This document shows positions 21,080 to 31,170 of a stretch of 64,000 bases of DNA, piece after piece. The stretch lies in the NCBI GenBank assembly GCA_023053545.1, contig JAKZAN010000007.1, forward strand, positions 10,168,001-10,232,000, given 5' to 3'. The DNA comes from Lepidurus packardi. Lineage: Eukaryota > Arthropoda > Branchiopoda > Notostraca > Triopsidae. The position numbers and the translations under genes were made by a program. Every line of letters begins with the position of its first letter. Position 1 is the first letter of the stretch. The notes under the pieces are model-generated. The model saw nothing but the letters and a program-made list of their open reading frames with translations. It made no database searches and was not told the origin of the DNA.

Positions 21080-21579
21080 ATGGCTAAATTCCAAGTGAGA
21101 TTCAAAAACCCAAAGCCAGGCGTTAATTCGAGAATTTTTAACCAATTTACACTCATTCGTAGGTTTTCGTCGCCCTTTTGGCCTTTTCCGCCGCCATGGC
21201 CGCCCCCGCCGAAGAGGTGGCGCCCTCCGACGACCAGAAGACCGAAGAAGGCGCAGCGCTGGTCTACTCCGCTCCTCAATACCACGGATACTACGACAGT
21301 AGCTTGGTGTCCCCCTACGCCTACGCTGCTGCCCCTGCCGTCTTGGCCAATCCTTACGGTTACCCTACCGGCTCTAACGTACTGGCCGCTCCTTACGCGT
21401 CCGTCCTTGCCGCTCAACCCTACGTCCACGCCGCTCAGCCGTACGTCAAGTACGCTCCCAACGTCAAAGCTTACACCGCGCCCGCTGCCTACGCCTACGC
21501 TCCTGCTAGCTATGGTTACGCTCATGCAGCAGTCCATCCTACCAGCTACTCCTACTCTAAGACCTACGGCGGCTGGTAA
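21080..21579 (+). CDS. Small Ala/Tyr-rich cuticle protein, copy 2
   Basis: Exon 1 (21080-21094, MAKFQ) and exon 2 (21163-21579). The signal peptide and Ala/Tyr/Pro repeat architecture match copy 1. It is almost identical to copy 3 (38996-39495): the two differ by Thr/Ala in DDQKxEEG and Pro/Ala in YGYxTG. It ends SYSYSKTYGGW. Promoter, intron and 3' UTR are duplicated with the coding part, so both copies are probably expressed in the same way. AATAAAA lies near 21683. Confidence 0.88.
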
Positions 21580-21849
21580 TAGGTGACTGACGACAAACAT
21601 ACGAACCGCCCCTGATCCTTACATTTAATCGTTATTGTTCAAGTTTGCCTAACTCTCGTCCAAAAAATCTCTGAAAAACCAAATAAAAACTGCAGTATTT
21701 CAGAAACATATACTTCTGTTTTACTTTCACAACTATACATTTCATGACCTACAGGCTTAGAACTATACTTCTGTAGGTGTACGTAATCCTTACATCAGGA
21801 CCTCAAAGTCCCTTCCGTCAAACATTAAAACGTTAACATTGCTTTAGTT

Positions 21850-21985
21850 CTGCACCACGGGCGGAATCGAACGCTCAGAACGCGTTCGTTATAGCCCCGC
21901 CATCGTTGTTCGGGATCACCCCGTTCAGACCGACGGGGGCAAAATGGCCGTTACTTCTTAACCCGTTGCACTATCAACATGGAAC
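21850..21985 (-). repeat. tRNA-like SINE-type element in duplicated block
   Basis: Read on the minus strand it starts TAGTGCAACGGGTTAAGAAG (A-box-like) and ends with CGTTCGATTCCGCCCGTGG (B-box-like), about 110 bases apart. A second copy lies at 39765-39900. The two promoter boxes in order suggest a tRNA-derived element or tRNA pseudogene; no clean cloverleaf forms. Confidence 0.45.
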
Positions 21986-22304
21986 AAACATTACTTTTAG
22001 GTTTGAAACTATAAGGTAAGTTCTTAAAAGCACGGAATTTTTACCTAGCATACTTATGCAGATATACGTCACCGTTCTTGGACTTTCTAATTTCCAGCAG
22101 CTGCACTCAAATTTTCGGATTTTTTTTTTATCTTCCAGCTTGCGTTTCATGAAGCTCAAACTCTGGCCAAACAACAAGCACGCTTGTTGTTAAATGGTGA
22201 TATTTTTTTAAGAATTACGCAGCTTGTCATACTGCAAGGAAGGGAAAAAAACGGGATCGCCCCCTCTCCCCTACTGTACGACAAGCACGCTACCACTTCC
22301 TTTC

Positions 22305-22388
22305 GTCAAAGCTATCGCTGCAGCAGCTATCTAAACTAAGACCCAACTAGTTATGGTTACGTCCCCACGGCAGTTAATGATACCAGCA
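22305..22388 (+). pseudogene. Broken cuticle-protein 3' end, left relic
   Basis: Encodes remnants of the family C-terminus (GTCAAAGCTATCGC..., TAGTTATGGTTACG) but with an in-frame stop (CTATCTAAACT) and truncation at 22388. The equivalent at 40231-40325 is longer and keeps its stop codon. Both derive from an additional, now lost cuticle gene. Confidence 0.7.
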
Positions 22389-22390
22389 TG

Positions 22391-25300
22391 CTTTCTGGAA
22401 GCTTCCTTTAAAGACCAAGATCCACGTTTAAAGGATTTATTTTTGGAGTTTAATACAAAGCAATTAAACAAGTACGAAAACGGATCCCATTTTTCAAAAA
22501 TAAACAGAATCTTTTTCTTAAAATTATGTTGTGACCTTCAAAAGTCAGACCTTCAAATAGAATGTGTGAGAAGTCTTACTGTTTATGCTCACTCTTTCCA
22601 TTGTGGCAATGATTGTCTAGTACAATTGGCAGGCACGTTTGTTCTATAACTATTTTACAAGCCAACCCGAAAGAGCTCAAATAAAATGTAGAACCACGGT
22701 ATACACAGTAGAATAACCAGGGTATCTTCCAATGTAAAGGTTTTGGGCCGACTTTCTTTGAACCAGGGGTGGATTCAGGTAGAAGGCCGAAATATTAAAG
22801 GATATATTCCAAAACCTGCCAGTGCAGTTCAAAAAAGGTAACGACGGCTTGCAAAGTAGGTCGGATCTTACGGGCGTCGAAAACTGCCCAGAGTACCCGA
22901 GAGAAGGGCCACCAGTCCCCCGGTTTGTTAATGTTTTGTTTTTCTTCTCGAACTCTTCCTAGAAAATTAGGAATGCCTACCTTCCGAGGTCACGGGCAAG
23001 TCGAACTCCAGTTGAACTCCATCCTATGATCTATCAACTATCAACTAACATCCTATCAACTATCATCCAATGTTCTTTCGCCGAATTTCTAACGAAAAGG
23101 ACAATTGAGTGTATACCATTTGTATTGCTTTTCAGTGCTCCCCGTGTTAGCGTATTCCGTTCACCTCATACAATGAGCAATTTCGCATAACTAAGACCTA
23201 AATTAAGAACACACATTTAAGACTAGCTTAATAATTAGTAAAAGATGGACAATTAAAACTAAACACTGCAAACACAAGTTGCGTTCCTAGGTTTTACGCA
23301 AAACAAAAGAAAAATGAGCTTTTGGACATAGAGTCTTAGCCCAAGACGCGAATGGGGTTGAGAGCAATGTTGCAGGCGTTGACTCCTCGCTTCAGGTAGA
23401 AATATCCTCCCAAGCCCCATGTCGGTCCGTGCCAGTCGTTGCGAAGAATCCAGACCTTGACGCCACCTAGCGTTCCGTAGCCAACTACTATGACCGGAAG
23501 CATGATTCCGTCAGTCGACTGCAAAACAACATCGTTGGTAAGAAATGAACATTTAGATTTTAGAATATTTTGCACGAGTTTTACCTCGCCATCAAAGGGA
23601 AGAAAGCTGAAACCCGCAACCGAAGTCGGGCACATCTTGTCGCTGTCCATAATCCCAGTCCTGATGGGAAAAGAAAAGACCCAAAGAATCCAAGTTTCCC
23701 TCTCGGTCAACAAATAGCAACTGTTGCAAAAGATGAGCCCCGTATACTTACGAATAACTGCCGAAATCTGTTTCCAATGTTTTCGAATCCAGGTACAAAG
23801 TTGCCAAAATGGGTCCTCTTTGTTTGACTTGCTGCGCCATCTTACTCTCATTGAGCACTCTGATGTTTCGGTAGCCCCTTTTCAACTTGTACGCAACGCC
23901 TACTCTTTCAGCATGGCAAGTGCCTATGGCACTAGTTGGGGAAGGTGGGGTAGCGGTGGGAGTTTGTCTAGCAAAGTTAGGATATTCCTGCAAAGAAAGA
24001 AGAGATTTTTATTAACTCGACACCTTTTATCTCAACATAACTTGTATCACAACATTTAGATTTGCAGTTGCAAATTGCGACTTTTTTTAAAATAAAATGT
24101 CTGAATACTTGCTATGCTGCTACCCGAGATGTTTATAGGAGCACCAGCTAGCTTCATCTGACTAACTGGTAAATATATAACGGTTTACCTTATTATTAAC
24201 CATTCCTCCAATACTACGACGACCAGTGGCAGGAGGAGTAGCAGTAGTAGGAGGAGGAGGAGGAGCAGCGGAATTCTCATCTTCCTACAAATAAAACGTA
24301 CTTCACTTTATGACTTTAACATAGGATTGGCAAGTTTCGAATTCCTTTTTTTGTAAACCCTGAAAGGGGTTTAGAAAAAAAGAGTAATAAATCCTTACCG
24401 TTGCATAGTACGTAGCATTCAGAGCGATACCAGCGTAGATCAGGTAGTCTAACGCATCCGTCACTTTCTTGAAGTTCGGTGTCACGCATGCCACTTGAGC
24501 GTTGGGTAACGCACACTCCAGGACTTGTTCAACACTGGTTCATCCCAATTAAAAGATATAGAAGCCAAGTCAATTTGGTAGTTTTACCTGAAATCGCGAA
24601 GAACTTTTTTCTTGCTTGACATGCAGTCTGTGTATTCGGCCAAAGCGACGGCGGGAAGAGCCCATTGTGTTAAGAAGCAAGTCTCGTCAGACCCAAAGAT
24701 GAATTGTTCGGAAATGGGAGGCATGCATTTCCTGGAGCGGTAATCCACCTAAAAATCCACCTTGTACTTTAGAAACAACTCCACTCATCAACACTCTGCA
24801 AAGTCAAAAGTAGGAGGCCAAAATGCACCTTACCTTGAAAGAATTCCCAGCTCTTTCTTCGCCCGTCTTTATTACATCGTGGTGGTCCTGGCAATCGTAA
24901 AATTTTTAGGAAAAAAGTCCGTTTCATGAAAATTCAATATTTCCATTATCTCATTATTCAGAGTGTTTAGCTCTGGATTTTTTAATCTTTGGTTAGATGG
25001 ACTTGGACGCGTTATAATTTAAACCTTTTTTTAGCCAACTAACAAAAAGGCTTATACACTGTAGCCGCGTGCTCCTTGAATTAGAGTCTCGTTTTCCTTT
25101 TTTAATTATTTACAAGCTATAGAAAATGCATCCAATGTGTTGAAAAGCAAAAGTGATCAAGTTTAAGTTACTATATTGCCTTCTGGCATACAACTACCCC
25201 TAAAACAGACCCTGTTGAAGCAATACCCCATTTTAGTCACTAAATAAGGACTTTTCAAAATAAGTATACAGAATATGGAATATGTTTTTCATAGAATATT

Positions 25301-26678
25301 AAAAATATTAAAAACTTAGGGAATTGGTGCCAACAGTTTACATAGATGTACTGGAGCCTACAATGTATGGCAATTTTGGTGGTGCTTGTCTAGATTAGAC
25401 GTCACGGCGTCATTGTTAACTTTCAAATGGAAACCAAAAAAAAGCTTCGGTGTTCAAGGGAAGAAGGATGGATTTCTTACCTTCTCGAGAGGGGGCAGCT
25501 CCAGCACGGCGGCGGAGGCAACGGTCAGCAAGAGGAAATGTACCAGGCCGGGTACTCGTACATGGAATTCAGCCATCGAAAATCTCGACTGGATGCAAGG
25601 ACTGAAGACTGGATGAAGAACAGTTGAACAGAATAGACAGAGCCAATAAAGCTGTGATAAACTGCCGACTGAACTGATCAGAGCTCGTTTGAGAGACCGA
25701 TACTTTCCCATAGAGATGGGAGTCGACTTATATGGGGGAATTCCCCTCCTTATACAGGTGTCAAACATCCGGTCCTTTGTTGCAACTGTATAGCCCATAT
25801 CGACACGTATATGGAGCCACGTACTTGTTGTTTTCCCCGAACCGTCACGGCCTACAGATCTTATGTAAATGATCTGACGTACTTTGGACTTTTCCCCTAT
25901 TGGTCCACGCTTCTCTGCTTTGTTTTTCTCAGTACAGTATATGCAAGCGTGTGCTGAGAGATCCAAACAGGCGTATCCTGGTATCTGAAATTCAAGTATC
26001 CGTTGATGTGTCACCTCGTTCATTGGTCCATGATTCTTTTTTTATTATTTTATTGATGCGTGAGCTGGGAGGTCCATGTTTCTTTGTTACTATGTAAAAT
26101 TTACTTATTTATTTCAAAAATAAATGCCGAAGGAATCAAGTTTGTATTTCTCAATTTGTTATAATTCCGTTTTCAACGATGTTTCTAGTTAAGTTCATTT
26201 AACAGTCAGATGAATCATTCCGAATTTCAACAGGAAACATTTAGTAAATATCCTCTCTATACTTCACTTTCAAGTATCTGTTTCGCTATTTTAGATAAAA
26301 AAAAATAATTCACATCACATTTCGTTCTGCTTTCGGGCCTAAACGGAGCAGAATAGCTTTTGTTCCGGCCGTGACTTGAATTGAGCTCAAGTGAAATGGG
26401 ATCAAAATGCTATAATTGAAAACAGTGAACATAACGACACACAGTCCAATATTCTTGCTATACACATGGTTTATCTTTGAATTTACCTTGGCAGAAAAGA
26501 AAGTACAAGTTTTAACGATTCTCATCAACGGCAGTTGATGATAGTCGTTATCCTAACCAAAGTTAAGCTTACCTAACCTAATTCATTTCCAATCCCACTA
26601 CCAATTTCCAACTCGAATGACATTGGTTTGTCCTTGTATTCCGGAGAACGTTTTGCAAGAATATGACACAATAGTGTC
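22391..26678 (+). repeat. Large inverted repeat, left arm
   Basis: Reverse-complement partner of 30198-34348. In the core (22563-26408 against 30339-34184) coordinates sum to 56747 at every point checked, so there are no indels. All translated frames on both strands are the same in the two arms, so I saw no substitution. Outside the core the arms are still homologous but diverged: an 8-base insertion and substitutions at 22391-22562, and an insertion/deletion of about 140 bases plus substitutions at 26409-26678. The outermost bases (22391-22430) are the copied 3' end of the sulfotransferase coding sequence. Confidence 0.92.
23336..25576 (-). CDS. Papain-family (C1) homologue lacking catalytic residues, left copy
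   Basis: Mirror image of 31171-33411, with the same exons and protein. Exon positions follow by subtracting from 56747: 25576-25481 (signal peptide), about 24888-24834, 24748-24588, 24533-24399, 24286-24188, 23988-23751, 23661-23584, 23519-23336. See the right copy for domain reading. It is transcribed away from the spacer, divergently from its twin, with TATATAAG-type promoter sequence duplicated as well (about 25727-25734). Arms this similar may be kept identical by gene conversion. Confidence 0.82.
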
Positions 26679-27478
26679 GTTTTTTATCTACGCGTTTTTA
26701 ACCGAAGACCGTGTTCGTTATCCGATCATAAAAAGGCGCCAAAAAAGTGTTCGTAATCCGATCTGTTCCTTAACCGATCACCCACTGTATCAAGATGGCG
26801 GACGTTGCGCTGTCAAGACGGCTGACTTACGTGCCAAATTGCATTTGGCTTTACTTCGACTATTTACTTATGTTTATACTCTATTTTGATTACGTATAAT
26901 ATATAAATCATCTAATTTTCCCTACTTATACCGTATTTATCTTAAATAAGTGAAGGGGTACTACTGTCAGAGATATACATAAGAAAGCATGAAGAACAAA
27001 AGGACGAAATGGCAAATACACTAAGAGAAGTATATGTGTAAGTGCAAATAGGGCTAGAGATCAGTTAAAGTACCGTATCGTGAAACATAATTGCATGTGG
27101 AAAAAGACATTGTTCTATTAAGAAAAACGCATTGTTTCTCTCTTTATCTACTGTGCCCAGGAAAGGGCGTCATTCCGAGGGCGCCATTTTAACTTTCGTT
27201 GGCATTAACTGTCTTCAAGTGCATGAACAAGACTAGAAACAAGACTACGAAGTATACAGAAACCAGAGTATGAATAGAAACAATCGAAAACTTAACAACG
27301 CAAACAAAGGCTAAAGGTCAAGTGAAAAGAAAACAAACTTAAATCAAAATCAACCGGTGTAACTGGACCAGGTCCCAATCAACTTTCACACAGACGCAAC
27401 GATATTCTCTCTTTCTCTGGGAAGTCCTTTGCAGCTTGAATGCAACACTTCTTATGCCTGAATGCGGCTCACTCCCTA
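26679..27478. other. Inverted-repeat spacer, left part, non-coding
   Basis: No gene seen. Around 26700-26797 GTTCGTTATCCGATC and GTTCGTAATCCGATC recur, and the segment ends ACCGATCACCCACTGTA. This resembles the terminus of a Tigger/pogo-type element such as the one at 36.3 kb; only one end is visible. Confidence 0.4.
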
Positions 27479-29423
27479 TTAGTCATTGATATCCAAGCTA
27501 CAAGGTCTTCGGAAGGTTTGTGCCGTCTCCCGAATCCATTTGTTACTTACTGCATATATTAAACAAAACGTACAATAATTCTATTGGAAGATGAGGCATA
27601 TTATGTGTTGATTACCCCATTTAGAACCGTAAACAACTGGACATCCGCCATGCAAGGTCAAAGTGTCAGGCTCTCCGCTCTTTTTCAAATTCCACCAAAA
27701 GGCGGCCGCTCCTTTCACAGGTTTCGTAGCCACTCCTACTTGTGGGAACGCTGTCGCACCTCCCCGAATGACGTCATTCAACTATAAAAGTCATAACTTG
27801 CAATGAAACCTGTATCCCCAAAGATCATCCAAAGATTGGAAAGTGTGTATCCGGTGTTGTGAAACCAAGTATTACGCCCCTATTGTTTAACCCTTGTTAT
27901 GATGCCACTTACGTAAAACATAAAAGTGCCGATACGATCTCCCATCTGAAGCTCTTCATAAGACATACTCTCCACCTAAAATTCGAAGAACCGTTATAGC
28001 CAATACCAACGGTTAAAAAAGAAAGGAAATATTGAAAAAAGCGTTTACCAATTCGGAAGGTTTGTCTTTCATCAAGTAATCGTGATGAGGAGGGTAATAT
28101 CCGGCAATTCCGTACCTCCCAACCTAAAGCACAGTTCACCTTATAGTTATCAATAAATTTCAATATATATTTCAATATATGCTCAATTTTCACCGGCATT
28201 AAATAGAAATACGGACTAGGACGGCCCAGCCAGCATTTCAGCTTAGAAACGTACTTTTCGTCCTAAATATATTTCTTTTTAAATCACCAAATTATTAAAC
28301 TTTTTTTTATACAAGCAGCTGCTCTCCACGACAAAGAGCATTGAAATTGATGACGTCCTCCGTAAAATGCGAAGTTCTACCGAGCTGGTATTTCTTGTTA
28401 TTTTTCAACATCTCGCGCTGTTCTGAAAGGGGAACTTTGTTCAAAGGTTGTGGGAACAGGTCAAGAATTGTACCACTTGCCCGGGCTTGATCATGCTATA
28501 TAATTGTATGCCCATCAGAAGAAATGAATAGGCTTCTGTTTTCATGACGCGATAATTTTACTAAAAGAAAGACTGTATACCAGTTTAATCGCCACTTCTA
28601 GGTACTGCGAAGCCTGATCTTGACCAACAGTTTGATTATTCTCCAATCCGGCCAGTACAACAGTGACTTGAAACCATTCAACTGCCCGAAAGAACTTTTT
28701 CGCAGTGAGACAATGTTTACCCATAAACAAGCAATCTTGCGCTGTCAATTCTACCAATTAATATATTAGTATATTAGTATGAGTATTCATAGTAGCAGTA
28801 GTATTGTAATAAAAGGAAGAGGAGTAGGTAGTAATTTGTTGATCTTACTTGCCAGACCTGGCACTCCCCATACATTTCCGCGAGCTAAATCGAGTATATC
28901 TAGCTCGTAAATATCCTGCAGCCGGATCAAAGCTTTCGCTGCTTCATGCATATCGTTTTCTTCTGGAAATTCCCTCCCGTAGGTAACAACCTTGATCCGG
29001 TATAAAACTTTCGTCAAGTTATCCCGTTTCAGAGCTCCCTCAACATCTGTCCATTCCACTGTCAATCGCCGCATTAACTGGTAGCTATGAATTGGATTGC
29101 CTAAGATCCTCTCCTCGAAATCCCCGTCGTTTTGGATGTTTTCATCCATCAAGGATTGATATTGCTCTAAATAACTGTTGACAAAACGCAAGCAATACAA
29201 ACATCAACACGCTTACAGGGAAACCTGGAATACTTTGAATATCTCACTTCTGTATTGATTGTGGTTTTCGTCCCTCTTGGTTTACAAGCGTTTTCATGAC
29301 GCTGACCATATCCTTTTCCATTTGAAAGATACTTAGCATGTCTTTGGTGCTGTCCACGTCGTCACAACGCACTACTTGTACTAGTACAGCCGTTACTGCG
29401 ATTACGTAGGTTTTCAGCTGCAT
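27479..29423 (-). CDS. Prolyl 4-hydroxylase alpha subunit
   Basis: ER-lumen Fe(II)/2-oxoglutarate dioxygenase subunit that hydroxylates proline in collagen-like proteins. Exons (minus): 29423-29248 (signal peptide), 29174-28849, 28750-28581, 28495-28313, 28262-28140, 28121-28049 (start uncertain), 27975-27913, 27781-27616, 27549-27479. Seen: P4Ha N-terminal domain, the peptide-binding TPR part (TAQDCLFMGKHCL...AVEWFQ), ALCRGEQLL, LKCWLGRPSPYFYLMPVKIE, iron ligands in YYPPHHDY, GDRIGTFMFY, GGATAFPQVG, AAAFWWNL, and the distal His and 2OG Lys in LHGGCPVVYGSKW followed by NKWIRE. Oddity: the roughly 80-90 residues normally between PxKxE and the HxD motif (with RxSKSAWL) are missing. Only 16-18 bases, with intron-like ends, separate exons 5 and 6. 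The gene may therefore be damaged, or sequence may be missing from the assembly. Confidence 0.85.
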
Positions 29424-29501
29424 TTTTAGGATTCCCTATTGGGATAACGAACGCAAAAGTACAGCCTATGTATTAAAATTCTATTTCGTTCAATTGAAGG
29501 C

Positions 29502-29529
29502 CGACATTTGAACGATCGTTCAAATGTCG
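29502..29529. promoter_or_regulatory. Perfect 28-bp palindrome upstream of P4H gene
   Basis: Half-site CGACATTTGAACGA followed directly by its exact reverse complement. It lies 79 bases upstream of the P4H start codon, where a promoter is expected. Candidate dimer-binding operator or cruciform; the factor is unknown. Confidence 0.7.
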
Positions 29530-29851
29530 TGAATTCTCATTTTAAATTCATAGATATATTTATTTCACTATTATTTAATTCATTCGAGTATTCACTACCG
29601 AAAGAATGCAATAAAATAACGTATAAAGTTTGTCAAAATACCTTTAACATGGTAAAAATGGGAATATGAATAAGAGACGATAGGTTTAACACTAAACATA
29701 TTACTGTTTTAAGATTAGAATCATGTTTACCTTGTATTTGAAATCGGATTGTCAGCTAATTTTCGCACTCGGATTCACTCGGTATGCGTTCGACTTCGGA
29801 ATGCTGCCAGAATCAACTGCACGTATTTTCCCTATTCGGAAATATATTCCT

Positions 29852-30126
29852 CTTATAATATCTCATCTTTATTAGAACAACAGCACACCCTCCCCATACA
29901 AGATCCACATACTCTGCCACCAGGTAATGTATTCATGCTTCACAGGTGGTGTCCCAAAACCCAACAGGGAGGTTCCGCCCGCACGCCAGGGAATCCACCC
30001 TCGTAACACTGATGAGGATTCATGCTAAACTTCGGTACGCTAGTTTTCCGTGAAATTGGGCGCTATGATGAACACGAACATATTTGTGTGTCTTCCTAAC
30101 TATGAAACGGAGAAACCCTTGTGTTC
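29852..30126 (+). repeat. Inverted-copy segment (partner at 37610-37950)
   Basis: Shares long stretches with the reverse complement of 37610-37950 (for example ATATCTCATCTTTATTAGAA, AGGTGGTGTCCCAAAACCCA, GTGAAATTGGGCGCTA). The partner has an insertion of about 80 bases. Neither copy shows a protein family I recognise. It probably marks the ends of an old duplicated block. Confidence 0.75.
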
Positions 30127-30129
30127 CAA

Positions 30130-30290
30130 ATAAATGTTTCTTCTATAGATCCAAGTCATGTTTCTGCCTGGCTGCTGCTACGCATAGGACTTCCTCTGAC
30201 ACTAGTGTGTCATATTGTTGCAAAACGTTCTCCGGAATACAAAGACAAACCAATGTCATTCGAGTTGGAAATTGGTAGTTGGATTGGAAA
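30130..30290 (+). pseudogene. Sulfotransferase fragment
   Basis: Translates to DPSHVSAWLLLRIGLPLT, close to DPSNVTAWLLRRVGLPLT in the intact sulfotransferase at 34308-35615, then degenerates. No start, PAPS motifs or C-terminus. The right part overlaps the diverged inner flank of the inverted repeat, and the left arm keeps the matching piece near 26590-26678. Confidence 0.75.
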
Positions 30291-31012
30291 TGAATTAGGT
30301 TAGGTTAGCTTAGCTTAGTTAAGGTTAGCAGTATGCGGATTTTGATCCCATTTCACTTGAGCTCAATTCAAGTCACGGCCGGAACAAAAGCTATTCTGCT
30401 CCGTTTAGGCCCGAAAGCAGAACGAAATGTGATGTGAATTATTTTTTTTTATCTAAAATAGCGAAACAGATACTTGAAAGTGAAGTATAGAGAGGATATT
30501 TACTAAATGTTTCCTGTTGAAATTCGGAATGATTCATCTGACTGTTAAATGAACTTAACTAGAAACATCGTTGAAAACGGAATTATAACAAATTGAGAAA
30601 TACAAACTTGATTCCTTCGGCATTTATTTTTGAAATAAATAAGTAAATTTTACATAGTAACAAAGAAACATGGACCTCCCAGCTCACGCATCAATAAAAT
30701 AATAAAAAAAGAATCATGGACCAATGAACGAGGTGACACATCAACGGATACTTGAATTTCAGATACCAGGATACGCCTGTTTGGATCTCTCAGCACACGC
30801 TTGCATATACTGTACTGAGAAAAACAAAGCAGAGAAGCGTGGACCAATAGGGGAAAAGTCCAAAGTACGTCAGATCATTTACATAAGATCTGTAGGCCGT
30901 GACGGTTCGGGGAAAACAACAAGTACGTGGCTCCATATACGTGTCGATATGGGCTATACAGTTGCAACAAAGGACCGGATGTTTGACACCTGTATAAGGA
31001 GGGGAATTCCCC

Positions 31013-31020
31013 CATATAAG
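31013..31020 (+). promoter_or_regulatory. TATA-like box of right C1 gene
   Basis: CCATATAAG about 150 bases upstream of the start codon; the mirror copy is at 25727-25734. Confidence 0.5.
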
Positions 31021-31170
31021 TCGACTCCCATCTCTATGGGAAAGTATCGGTCTCTCAAACGAGCTCTGATCAGTTCAGTCGGCAGTTTATCACAGCTTTA
31101 TTGGCTCTGTCTATTCTGTTCAACTGTTCTTCATCCAGTCTTCAGTCCTTGCATCCAGTCGAGATTTTCG

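Larger units (their letters stand above)
20350..22388 (+). repeat. Direct segmental duplication, left copy
   Basis: Resembles 38300-40303 in the same orientation, offset 17,916 bases at the cuticle gene. Similarity is weak and gapped at the left end (TGTGTTCTAAG at 20367 and 38305), high across the cuticle gene and promoter (few substitutions), and continues through a tRNA-like element to GATACCAGC at 22380-22388. There it stops, two bases before the inverted-repeat arm begins. Confidence 0.85.

Noticed and set aside
30290-30330. TTAGG telomere-like words
   Set aside because: Only two or three units (TTAGGTTAGGTTAGC); too short for an interstitial telomere.
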